Shown in pieces: positions 10,275 through 21,500 of a stretch of DNA of 64,000 nt. This stretch comes from Paraconiothyrium sp. Pb-2020 (lineage: Eukaryota; Ascomycota; Dothideomycetes; Pleosporales; Didymosphaeriaceae): contig JAJUBI010000006.1 of assembly GCA_022419385.1 (NCBI GenBank), positions 1,612,001-1,676,000 of the forward strand, written 5' to 3'. The notes beneath the pieces are model-generated. The model was not told where the DNA came from, searched no databases, and saw only the letters and a program-made list of their open reading frames with translations. Numbering within the stretch: position 1 is the first letter of the stretch; each line of letters begins with the position of its first letter. The position numbers and the translations under genes are program-made.

Positions 10275-12683
10275 CTACACTCGCGTTGTGCGCTGACCAT
10301 ATTGTTGGTAAGGGTTGTCGGGCGAGAGTTGGTTGATTTCGGGTGTTACGTCTGAGCGTTGCATTTGCATCGGTTGCGCGGCCGCAGGCACACCCGTCGC
10401 GGAGGATGTTTGAAGATAACCATACTCCCAGGAGTCACGCCCTTGAGTAAGCCCTGTCGTGTACTGCGGTACCGGGTGACGAGCCGTGGTTCCCCACTGA
10501 CTCATAACCTGCCCTGTGGGACCTCGCGGCGCGATCGATAGGTTATGACCTGCTGATCCATCCATGCCTGCTGACGTCCTGAGATGGGGAGATAGACTTG
10601 TGGAGTGGATATTTGGAGTATATGCGGCAGATGCTACCGAGCTGGAAACCGATCGTGGCGAGTTATTGCGATGGACGTCCCCGGTCGTTTGCGAGATAGG
10701 AACCTGCACGTAGCCCGAGCTAGATCCCATGGGATGGGAGCCGGCGCCAGCTGTGGAGGAGTAATTTGCGGTCTGAGTATGATTAGCCTGGCGGGACGCG
10801 TTACAAAAGCGGGAACTTACATATTTGCTGATGATCTTCTTGAGCGCATGCGCCAGTATCTTCCAGGGGAATACCTTCACGTCTTTCTCGATGTTACGCG
10901 GTTTAGGGTTGGGGAAGCCCATGATGACCTTGAAGAACTCTTCGCTGTCGGATTTTGCTTTCGATACCGTGAGAGGTCGGAAACCTTCCAGGTTCCGGCG
11001 AATGCGGTTTTTCTCCTCGACAGTGAACCGAACATTGACCAACTGCTCCAAAAGATAGATAGTGTCCACGCTAGTGATGAAGCACTCATCTTTCTCTTCC
11101 CAGTAGATGCAGCTCACGCAAATACTGCGCTGTTGCCTAGTTTCAAGAGTTATTGGAGCGAACGAAGTCGTAATGGTACTGCCGGATTGAGACCTCTTGA
11201 ACTCGACAAGACGCCGCTGGGCATCTCGCTCGTCCTGAGTCCAGTTATCGATCATCGTGTCCAGGTCCCCATCAATCTTCAAAACAGCTTTCGTAGGATA
11301 CATCAGGTAAGGATTAAAGGGTTGACCGGAAGGGGCACTTGCGGACTGCGGCAACGTCGTCGCGCGAACCAGCACCGGCGTTGGGAGGGCCGAAGGCGAT
11401 GATAGCACAGTGGGCCGGGTAGGTGTGACAGCGATTGAAGCCGGGCTTCTCTGCCCTAGAGAGCTGTATTGGCCATACGTAGGTAAGTTTGGCGACATTT
11501 GCGGTGGCTTCATCTCATTCTGCGAAATGCTGCTGCCCGATGGAACAGCATACAGACCCTTTTGGGAGATTTGAGGAGTGTAGCTCGTTTGTTTCGCCAT
11601 GTCATATCCTCCTCCGTAACCATACGCGCTGGACAAGGAAGATTGCGCTGGAAGCGGCGATACGGATGCTGCCGAGTATGTGCTAGACATGGATCGTGGT
11701 TTGGCTTGAAAGCGCATGGATTGTGTACGTTTGGCGGCATGATCTGAGTAGTCTTGACTGTCAGTGTAATCGCTGGAAAGTTTGCGCTTCATCCTGGCAA
11801 CGTCTGGCGAGGTTTGATATTGCGGATCAGCCATGTCGTTGAACGTAAATTTTCCGGCGTTGATGGCGCTGCTCAGTCGCCCATCTCTGTCTTCCCACTG
11901 CAACTTGAGCATCATCGTCGGGTCGAACGAGTTGGTGAGCGGGAATGGCGGAACCTCGACGTTGAGAGCGTAGTGGTAGAATTCGTCATCTTGATCCACC
12001 TTTTGCAGTGCGGCAACGCATTTCCTATCCCCAAACATAATGGTATATTTGAGCGGGTCAGCCTCAAGATCGAATCTCGTCCGCAGCTGGAGAAGAACTT
12101 TAGATCCGGCGACACCCTGCGAAGGATGGACGTGCTTGCTGATTTCGGATTCAGTGAGAGTATAGGTATCGGGATGACGAGATTTTGCAGCAATAAATGA
12201 GGAGTCGGCTGGATAGGCAGTTCCGCGTGACTCGTATGTCGAACTAGGGATAAAGGGCATTTCTACGTTCGCAGGTTCATGGGACAAACGCGTGGGCGCG
12301 TCGGTGTATTGAGAGGCGAATGAAGGCTGTGCAATGCCCCCGTAGCTCGGAAGCTGATTCGGTCTTGTGGCTTCGGCGTCTGGAAGGGTGGGCTGGTCAG
12401 TCGAGCTGCTACTCGTACTCACGTGGGACCTAACCGGGTCCATCCGACCAGGCGGTGGCATCTGCCCTGTCCGACCCGTCATCTGGACCGCAACGCACTT
12501 ACCATACACATATTGCTCTTGATTTTTGTGGTAACCAGACATGGACGACAGTTTGGCAGCCCACGCAGCTGGCACAACCAGCGGACCGCTTCCTAGGTCT
12601 TGACTGTACTGTGCTAAGAAGTGCTCAGAAGAGTGATAGTTGCCGCCTACAGAGTAGGGCGCGCGGTCGCTATCAGGCTGCAT
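10275..12683 (-). CDS. medA: Medusa-type developmental regulator (DUF7082 family)
   Basis: The open frame encodes 802 residues. Residues about 465-621 form the strongly conserved core, with CIYWEEKDECFITSVDTIYL, then EEKNRIRRNLEGFRPLTVSK and FFKVIMGFPNPKPRNIEKDV, ending FPWKILAHALKKIISKY. This is the hallmark of MedA of Aspergillus, Acr1 of Magnaporthe and Ren1 of Fusarium, nuclear regulators of conidiophore and conidium patterning. Flanks are Ser/Gln/Pro-rich and disordered, as usual. A 48-bp stretch at 10773-10820 has GTAAGT...TAATC...CTCAG and lies just after the core; it is very likely an intron that happens to be in frame, so the true protein would lose 16 residues. A second GTAAGT donor at 12502 with an acceptor near 12380 (123 bp, also in frame) is possible. 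ATG at 12683 is the first in frame, but upstream exons are possible. It is preceded by an exceptionally long gene-free region. Confidence 0.85.
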   Translation of the reverse strand: MQPDSDRAPYSVGGNYHSSEHFLAQYSQDLGSGPLVVPAAWAAKLSSMSGYHKNQEQYVYGKCVAVQMTGRTGQMPPPGRMDPVRSHVSTSSSSTDQPTLPDAEATRPNQLPSYGGIAQPSFASQYTDAPTRLSHEPANVEMPFIPSSTYESRGTAYPADSSFIAAKSRHPDTYTLTESEISKHVHPSQGVAGSKVLLQLRTRFDLEADPLKYTIMFGDRKCVAALQKVDQDDEFYHYALNVEVPPFPLTNSFDPTMMLKLQWEDRDGRLSSAINAGKFTFNDMADPQYQTSPDVARMKRKLSSDYTDSQDYSDHAAKRTQSMRFQAKPRSMSSTYSAASVSPLPAQSSLSSAYGYGGGYDMAKQTSYTPQISQKGLYAVPSGSSISQNEMKPPQMSPNLPTYGQYSSLGQRSPASIAVTPTRPTVLSSPSALPTPVLVRATTLPQSASAPSGQPFNPYLMYPTKAVLKIDGDLDTMIDNWTQDERDAQRRLVEFKRSQSGSTITTSFAPITLETRQQRSICVSCIYWEEKDECFITSVDTIYLLEQLVNVRFTVEEKNRIRRNLEGFRPLTVSKAKSDSEEFFKVIMGFPNPKPRNIEKDVKVFPWKILAHALKKIISKYVSSRFCNASRQANHTQTANYSSTAGAGSHPMGSSSGYVQVPISQTTGDVHRNNSPRSVSSSVASAAYTPNIHSTSLSPHLRTSAGMDGSAGHNLSIAPRGPTGQVMSQWGTTARHPVPQYTTGLTQGRDSWEYGYLQTSSATGVPAAAQPMQMQRSDVTPEINQLSPDNPYQQYGQRTTRV

Positions 12684-15600
12684 TCAGGACGACATTAGCA
12701 GGCAAAATCATGATGGGGGTCGTTTCGCAGGCAGCAGTAGGTAGCAATGGGGCTTAGAAAAGGCCGTGGGATATCCTTGTTTCGAAACCATCAACGTACG
12801 AGGAGGTAAAACGCACCTGATAGCTAGACTCTACAGTGCAGGCCAGCTTGACGGTGTTTCGCAGTTGCTAAACTCAAGCGAGAAGGATAAATGCGCGTAA
12901 GTCCGGCACCGAACGGGAACGGGGCGGAACATGCACAGGTTCAACACGCGGCGTATGAGGTGTCTCGATTGTAGATTTGACAATACGATCTCGGTTTATG
13001 CAAATGTTGCGACAGGCGTTGACGGTGAGGCTGAGTGGAAAGGGACAGGAGACTGTTTTGGTAGGGCTTGTGACCAATGAGATAGACAAAAGAAGCCTCC
13101 CCAGAAACAGGTGATCAGAGTGCTTGAACAGTCGATTCATCCGGGGATCAGGGGGTCTTTGAATGTCTGTCTTCTCTACAAGTGGGCCCTAGTTTTCGCC
13201 AGACGCAACTCAGACAACAACAGTGTCCTGGCGACGGAAGCGGGGAATGAAAGTCGCTCTCGTAGCAAACAGCAGTGTATCAGAGCAAATTCCGGTTCTG
13301 TGATGAATGTGAGCGATGTGATTTGAGACGCGACTCGCGTAGACCCGCAAAATGATGTGACTGGCGGGCATGACTTACATGGTGGACAAAGAAAGCGAGA
13401 CATAAGGCCAGGGCTGGCCAGTACGTATGTGCAAGGCGGGGCGAGCAATCTGCGGAGCGGAACGAAACGAAAAAGAACTATGATTCTTAGGGGGAGCTAT
13501 GACTGCGGAGAGGAGGAGTTAAGATGGACAGGAGGATGAAGGAGCAAAGGCAACGGCGCACCCGGTTGGGGAGCACGCGGTGGGATTGGCCGTGTGAACG
13601 ACGACCAGGCGGCGGATATGCAAGGAAGAGAGTGCAGACTTACCTGTAGAGGCCAGGATGACTCTTAGTAACTACCGAATCCGCCGGCGTGGTAGGCTAC
13701 GCAGGCAGTGAGTGCTAGAGCACGCCCTCTCACGCCCGCTAATCTTACCGTTGAGCACTACGTCGCGCAGTGCCTGACAGACCAGGATGGCTAAAAAAGA
13801 CACAAGCGGCAGGATCGTAGCGGGCGGCAGGACCCCGTGCGTTGAGGCTCTGTTGGCGGCCCAGGATGGCGCAGTAGGCTGCTCGGATGTAAGCTCAGCT
13901 GCACGGCTGCCTCTCATGCGTGGACGCCGCAGTGAATGGGATGGGCGCACGAGCAGGTGAGACGGATGGTGATCAGAATGAAGGCAGCAGCCAACGGCAA
14001 TGAGACTGCAATTCCCACAATCGACGGGAGCGGCCAGGACGTGGGAGACGGGCGGGGCTCTCAGACCAGCTCAGATCAGAGCAGGGAGCGAGAATGTGGA
14101 GGGCCAGGGCCCATGCGCCGAAACCGCCAGTCCGTGAGGCGCTCAGGGCGGACTGTGGCGTGCTTGTGCTGGCGTGCAAACGAGGGGCTCTGGGGATGCA
14201 AAGGAGCGTGGTGTCGTGGGCATGGGGAGTGGATTGGGGAGGGGGATGGGTGGTGCGGCGTGGGTGAATGTCGAGGTCGGGGCACAGCGTGAGGACAACA
14301 GAACACGTAGGGTGTTATACAGCCGTCGACAACGGCCGTGAGCATCAGCACGGCTACGGTGCTCTTGGGGCAGACATTGGAGGGAGCATGCACGCACGCA
14401 CGCATGGCCCAGCACCGGCTGCAGAGCCACAGGTGCGCGGAGAGAGCGCCAGGGCACGGGGATGAGTGGCTGCACGGCCGGACCAGGGCGTCCATGGCCG
14501 CCAATGCTCGGTGACGACGGCGGATGGACCACACAGTGAGGAGGAAGGGAGAGGCAGCGGGCGTGTTGCGAGTGTGGTGAGCAGCAGCACTGGCCCTGCG
14601 CCGGGCAAGCGAATCGTCGGCCATCTATTCCTGGCGTGGCTTGCAGCAACCTTAATCGCCCCCTGTCGCAACTCCAAAGCCACCCCCAACAGCAACGTCG
14701 CCGTCGCCGTCGCGATGCGCTGGAGAAGGCGAGCGCCCGCGAAGGGAGCCCGCCAGCCCTCGCTGTGGCACGCCGGCGTTCTTGTGCCCGTCGCAGCCTC
14801 CGCGGACTGACGGGACGCGCCTGCCCAGGTTCGCCCGCCCCAGCATCGTGCCTTCCGGACAAACGCTCGGCATGGTATACGCCCATGACGGCGGGTTCCT
14901 GCCTGCCCGCCGCTCCTGCAGGGCGCCCTCGTCCTCCTCTCCATTGCTTTGCTTTGCTGCCGCCCTCCTCCTTTCCTGCGCATCCCCCCACCGTTGGACT
15001 CACCCACGGCAACATCAACAACCACGACGTGCTGTCGACGACGCTGTGCCCGTCCGTCTGCCTCATCGCGCCGCCCGCGCCGCACCTACGCTTCTCCGCA
15101 CGCCCTGGCCACGGCCTCTCGTTCTCCGCGAGCACCAGCGCCGGTATATGTATGTATTCTTAGCAGCTGTTGCCGTATCACCCAGCGCTCTTACCCGAAT
15201 CGGGTTGCTGGCGGTTTGCCTGCGGCTGTGTCCAAACGTCAGCCATCGGCCCCCCGAACGAACGCACTCAACGAGCGTTCCAACGCTCGCAAACCTCCTT
15301 CGCCGCACGTCTGACTTCGATGGCCACCTTTCCGGTCGTTTCAGCATATGCGCGGATCCAGGAACCGCTGCGCTTATGCAGGTGCCAGCTGCTCCTCCGA
15401 GCCTCTACCGTTGCCTCTACAGCCCTGCCCTCGCCGTAGTGCAAGACCATCGCCAGTGGGAGCTTTTCCTTCATCTCCGCATTCGATACACCTCAACGGG
15501 TGCATCCGCTGCATTTGCGCTCCTGCCCTAGTCTCAGTTGATCTCCATCAGAACTAACGTAGTCGGCTCACATTCCGTACGCGTCCTCGTGGACGTCACT

Positions 15601-18575
15601 AGAGCGCCTCCTTTGGCTGCTCTAACGGACGCCCGAGATCACGCCCGAGAAGACCCGCAGCGTTGGGCGGATTCCACGCTCGCGAGTTCTTGCTCGTCGC
15701 AGGTTGAGGGCGCCATAGGCGCCCAGCAAAGCACCTGACGATGCGGCCTTCTATAGCGACTCGGCCATGCCTCCGCTGCGCCCGAAGCTTTGCAAATGAA
15801 TGCTGCTGGGCGTAGCAGCTCTTGGGAACCTTTGCCATGCTGTGACCTCCCAAATTGGTCTGTCCCAACCGTTGCTTCATGCAAGTCTGCTCTCGTCATG
15901 AAAGTTATACCGGAACTTCACCTTCGCAATGCCCATTGCTGGCAGCATCACAGTCGCGCGTGACTGACCTTGCGAGCAATTCCCAGCTAGAGAAATCAGC
16001 CTTCAAACGGGCTATGGCTTACTGGCATTGCCCTGGCATTGCCCTGGCCAGCGTCATCTTTACCACGAGGGATGCACGCCATGGCCCCGGGTCTTCCGTA
16101 ACCTACAGCTGAAACGTGCATGCACGCCAGACCACCACACCTTCTTTGACCCTCTGCAATGACCCGTCTCACACGCGAGCATGATTCTTCACCGTCGCAA
16201 TGGGACTCCTGGCCAATTTGAAAGGGGCGCATCTGGTCAGTTGCGGCCATGTGAACCGTATACGGAGACCGCGTCCGACCTCTGTAAAACCCGAAGCAGA
16301 CGTCGCTTGTGCGACGTCGGCCTACGGCGTATTAGTCTGTTCATTTGTATGGACGGTGATTCTTGTTACACAGGCAGTCTGCTGTCTCCGTTCATCGTTA
16401 CATCTACTACACCGCAAGCAGATTTACCTGCCTTAGCTCTCTTCGGTCTCATTGGGATCACCGAACCAACTTTCACCATTCTACTTCACCGACCGAGGGG
16501 CTCGCTAGGCAGATAGGCAGAGAAACATGTGAGGATCTTTCTTTTGCCTCTTTCGGCGATCGATCCCGAGCGCACACCTTCCGAACACAGGCGCCATCCG
16601 AGCAATTGTCATTCGCCGCGTGTCCAGCCCTCTGTATCGCAACACCATCCGTCGACAGCGCATCCAGGCCTCGGGGTCAGTCGCGACCCAAAGAGCAGCT
16701 CCCGGTGTGATGCACATCTCGCAGACTAATGAGAGCGGGCGTTAGCCTGTGGAGCTATGTCGTTTTGGACAAGCCCTCACGATGGGTTTGATAGCCATTG
16801 TTTGAACACATTCCTCGAGGATCGTATGTCTGGGATCTTAGCGCGCATTCCGATCTCGGGCGAAGCCGAGTGCCCTTGCCACAGGGTTCTTTGCTCACCA
16901 CACCCTCGACAACCTGGTTGGGGCTCTTCCGCTCATGTGTTACACATACACTCGACCAGTCTCTACACAAGCAAGGGCATAGGCCCAAATACCGGGTCTC
17001 AAGCAGCCTCTCGGAATGTTCGTGTGTGGGGAGATCGTTCCTGATGCGCCACACGGGTGACTTGCATGAGCTATCCACGATCCTGGACGCACGGGTTTAC
17101 CATGCAGCTACAAGGTAGGGCTGGAAGGAAATAAGCCGCCGATATGGAAGCCTTCCCCTGAGACCCTACCTTGGCTTGACGTCCCCTTGACACGGGAACA
17201 TTGCTGGGTTCCGCGAACCTAAGCGGTTGCCACCGTTGTGGTCGACAGTCACGCTCTTTGCGCCTGCTACCCTCCTAGGAATCAATGACCGATGTGCGAC
17301 GATAACGGCCGGTACCGTTGCACGTACCTATCATCGTCCTTTAAGCTAGTTCCCACGGTTGCGTTTCAAGTTGTCCTTACTGCAGACCGAATCCGAATCG
17401 GATTGCAGTCTGTACCACTGAACGTTCGCATGACTACACGACTTCGAGCTATTCCAACAGCTCACGTGACTGTAAAGATCGATCAGCGAGTGCTCAGAAT
17501 TCCGAAGTAAGCCACTGGAAAATTTCGAAGGGAGCCGCTCTTAGGATCTGACTGCTTCTTTAGTCATTTACCTGATCGGGCCAGGAATCTACAACTGGTC
17601 ATCGAAAGGGAAGTAAACCTGTAAAGTAGTCATCACTAACAACGTAGACCCTGTTCAAGACCTAGACATGTCTTGATCTTTCTGTCGCCGCCGATCAGAG
17701 TCGTGTCTTAAGGTAATCTGGGTACTCGACGCGTTAAGCGACATCACTGGCTGAGTCTTAAACGCGATATCGCCCTCGCTTTTAAAGACTACTGATGAAA
17801 TGAGGTGTTAGTGTAGGTGACCTCTAGGTAAGCTTCGTCGGAGCTTATTCTCGATGTCTTTTGATCATGAGCTCTCCCTGATGTACCCATAACAAGGCGA
17901 TTCAACAAAATTGAGGGTACCTCCAATCTCCCTCACCAGATTCCACTTGTGTAGTTTGCTAGCGCTCATTGCCTTGAGCCTTATCTTTCAGAGATACTGT
18001 GATGCTTCTCGCAGATTCAAGCACCGCACGCACTGCTTGGTGGAATGAATTAGAGGGAGCTCCCAGGTATTCGAACACACGAACAGCTTGCTGTAGCGAT
18101 TCTATCGAATTATACGTGTGGCAACAAAACATTGTAGCCTGGACTATCATGACGATAGGCCTATCATGAGCTCGTCCATGCCATTGCTTTCTGCTCATGT
18201 CTTTGTCCGTAGTTCGATCACGCCTGCATATTTGTCGCAACTCATCCACTAGGACCAAAGCGAACGCATGTAACAATGTGGAGTGCAAGCATGGGATGCG
18301 TAACACTGTCGCGTATCTATAGTTGCAGTGCTACTTGCGAGCGATGTGTTCACCTCAAATGGAAAAATGTAAATACTCAGTCATTAGACAATTATGTATC
18401 CACAGCAACTTGTTGGTGTACAAGGAAACTACAGATGAAAACATACACAAGGCCCCAAGGGAAAACGCCTGACCGAAAAGAATCCACGCCCTGAAACGCA
18501 TAACACCATCTCTTGCTATTCAGCTTTTCACCTTCTATAGACAACTCCTATATACAAACCCCGACTCTAACTCCC
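12684..18575. other. 5.9-kb gene-free region upstream of the medusa gene
   Basis: No gene is supported between the start of medA and the 3' end of CSF1. At 13,900-15,550 the DNA is GC-rich and several overlapping frames of up to 330 codons open on both strands, but they have low-complexity Arg/Ala/Ser/Pro composition and no domain. That pattern is expected from base composition alone. A short CACG repeat lies near 14,390. Long upstream regions with long leaders and upstream introns are common for fungal developmental regulators, so much of this may be medA promoter and 5' leader. No tRNA or other RNA gene was found. Confidence 0.5.
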
Positions 18576-21500
18576 TCAAGAGCTACCCAAAATCCTCTCA
18601 TACGCTTCCTCCACCTCCCTCGCCACCTCTAGCAACGTCACTATAACAATTTGATGCGTGACATTCGGCAGCCTATCGCGATGCAGTCCGATCCACTCAA
18701 GAGGCGGCGTCGCCTCGCCCATGTCTCTTAGCTGCGGCGTCTCGATCAGCGGCGGCTCGAGCGCCGTATACTCGTACTTGCTCTGCGGGACGTTGACGAC
18801 AGCTGTGATCTTCTCTTGACCCTGAGCCTGGGCCTGGGCCTCTTTGGAGTCTGGGGCGGGTGGTGCAGCCGCAGACGAGGAAGGCTGTGTCGTGGTGGTT
18901 GAGGAGGGCGCAGGCTGAGCTTGCGAAGACGTGATCTTGATGTTCGGTTCTGGGAGTGGTTTCCCCAAGCGGGAGGCCAACGTGCGGGTGTGGTTCCCCC
19001 ACATGGTCCGTATGTAACTTATACGACTATAGTTCCAACCCACATCTACTTTACCCTCCAGGCTGCTCTTGAAGACGTAGTCAATGTGGTTACTCGTCGG
19101 CGCCTGCCACGTGTGCATCGTAGCAATGACCTTTGGCACGCGCAGGATTGTCCCGCCCTTTGCGCTCTTCGCACTGCTCACAATGTCTTCGACCGTAAGC
19201 TCGCCGACAGGCTTTTGTTTCTTGGGCGCCTGGACGGAAGATAAAGCGACGGAGAGCTGGCCGAGCGTCATTCCGAGTGTGGAGTGGATCTTTCCTTTTT
19301 CGAGGGCGACAGCGAAGCGGGCTTGCGCGTCGGCGGCTTCGAGGTGGAGGATCTGCGTGTCGATGAAGGTAGACGGGAATATGCCCAGGCTGATAGACCT
19401 GAGGGTAACGACAACGTCAGTGTGGAGGGAAATGGGCGTCTTGGCTTCATCGGTGTCAGGTTTGGGCGCAATCATGCTCTGGGATGCGGAGCGGGTGTTG
19501 GGTACTGCGACAGAAGACTTGCGGCGTAGAAACTTTTCGATGTCTTTGAGAGACTGCTTATACGCCTGCTGGTTTTCCAGAATAAGGCGTTCTATAGCTT
19601 GCCAGAGGGCTAGACCCTGGGCTGCGCTGGTTGCAGTACAGAGGACGTGTACGTGGTCGCCGTCAAGAATTGCGACGAGACGGTCGCGCTTTCCTCGATG
19701 GTGTTCGCGGACGTTATACATGAGGAAATCGAAGTTGGCTATGTCAGCGATGAGGAAGGCCTGATAGTCGAACGCTGCCTTCACGCGCAGCTGCTGAAAT
19801 CCGACTGAAGCTTGTATCAGGGGTGTTTGTCGAGATCCTAGATCTTGCGAAGGCCAACTGATGGATGTGCGAACCTTGACGCCACCTAGGTCGACGAAGC
19901 CATTTGTGCGCCCAGTGCTTTCAATCCCGATCTTCTCAATACCAACGCAGAGGTTTTGCTCCCAGTCGATGCCTTTCCTGGATGATGCCCACAGATTCTG
20001 GATTCGCAGTGACGATTTTCCAATTGTCTGCCCCAGGTCGAGATCTACAGAAACATCGGCAATAGCAACGTTAGCATTCCAAGGGAATGCAGTGGCAGCA
20101 GTGACCTGGTGATATCTTTGCATAAGATACTCTTGTGGCTCTTGACTGGTAGTTGTCGGTGCTGTGCTTGAAGATCGTCTGATTTCTGGTGGAATCCAAA
20201 TCTCTCTGAAAAGCAAAAAGTCCTGGAGTTGCCGAGCATTGATTTGTAGCGCCGTGGGGTTGATCTTCAAGATAGCGGATATACCACTCGTACCACTCAA
20301 ATGTTTACTGTTCATCATCGACAGAACAATAGAATCAACGTTGAACCCGAAAGTTGATTCTCTCGAGTAGACATGCTGGACTGTTGCTTCAAGCTTCTCA
20401 AAGGCTGCAGAGGCAGCGAAAAAATGACCATGGTCTTGCGACTTGACACTGTTTACGGTGATGTAGATATCCTCTAGTTTTGCTATCGCCGCAACGCGCG
20501 CAATGGGCTGGCAGCTGAGACTGAACTCTTGTTTGCAAATACGAACACCAAGGTTCAATCGCTTCCGACCCAAGATCGTACTAGGATCGACGGTGATGAG
20601 ATTGTCCTCCTCTAGTAGTTTAGCAGCAGGCTTTGTGTCTTTCGAGTTAATCTGAGGCTTCGACACCGCCGGCGAGAGTGGAGAGTCTTCATCCTTCTCT
20701 CGCACGACCTCTTTGATGCTCTCCGACATCTCGATGATTACAGGCACAACAGTCGGGAATAACGTGTTGCTTGAGGCATCGATTCGTAGTTCTGCTTTGA
20801 GTGTCGGATCTTGGCCATCGTCTTCGTTCTCCACTTTAAGTGCAATACCGGGTGCGCGAAGCACTAGGCTACTCTTGGAGGAATCGCCAACGAATTGACT
20901 GTATCTGCCCTTCTGTTGAGATTTACTCTCTTTGCCGGTAGAGCTTGTGTCGTGTGTGGAATCGCTACCATTGATGTGCACTACAGCTCCTGCGAAGCTT
21001 GCATCGACCGAGAGAGAAGCCAGTCGCTTATTTCCAAATGGATTCTTTCGCTGAGCGCCGTCCGTGGTAGGCGTCATCCTCCAATTCGCTGAAGCAGCCC
21101 TGAATTTCTTGCCAGCCAAAGCGATCGACCGCTCTATGACATTTGCTGGGCGAATGAAGCGCGAGTCGAGCAGGAGATGGAGCGCTTTGCCAGCGGCATG
21201 AAAAGCCACTTTGCGTGTGTCTTGAGTTGAGCTGTAGGCTACGTTGAAGACCACCTCAGGAAGCAATGCTGAATTTGCGGACCGGTCTTTCTTACTTACT
21301 GACACTGGAACCATCTGTAGTTGCATGTCCTCGATTGTCAAACGAGCCGCGTCATCTTTGCGTGTCGAAAGATCAATCCTTCTAAACGAAAGAACAAGGT
21401 CTTCAGATTCTGTTTTAGGGTACGGCTCAATGGAATTGCCGACGATCCAGCTAACGTAAATGTCAAGAAGCTCGAGGGAATAGGTGGAAGTAAATAACGC

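Noticed and set aside
10605..11402. 265-codon plus-strand frame opposite medA
   Set aside because: It is antisense to the conserved DUF7082 core and has no recognisable protein.
14076..15531. Overlapping frames of up to 330 codons on both strands
   Set aside because: They are GC-driven, open in several frames at once, low-complexity Arg/Ala/Ser/Pro, and lack domains or splice logic. They are more likely medA upstream DNA.
17959..18306. 115-codon minus-strand frame with helical-looking sequence near the CSF1 3' end
   Set aside because: No family, no clear start context and no supporting splice. It could be a small gene or relic but the evidence is too weak to list.
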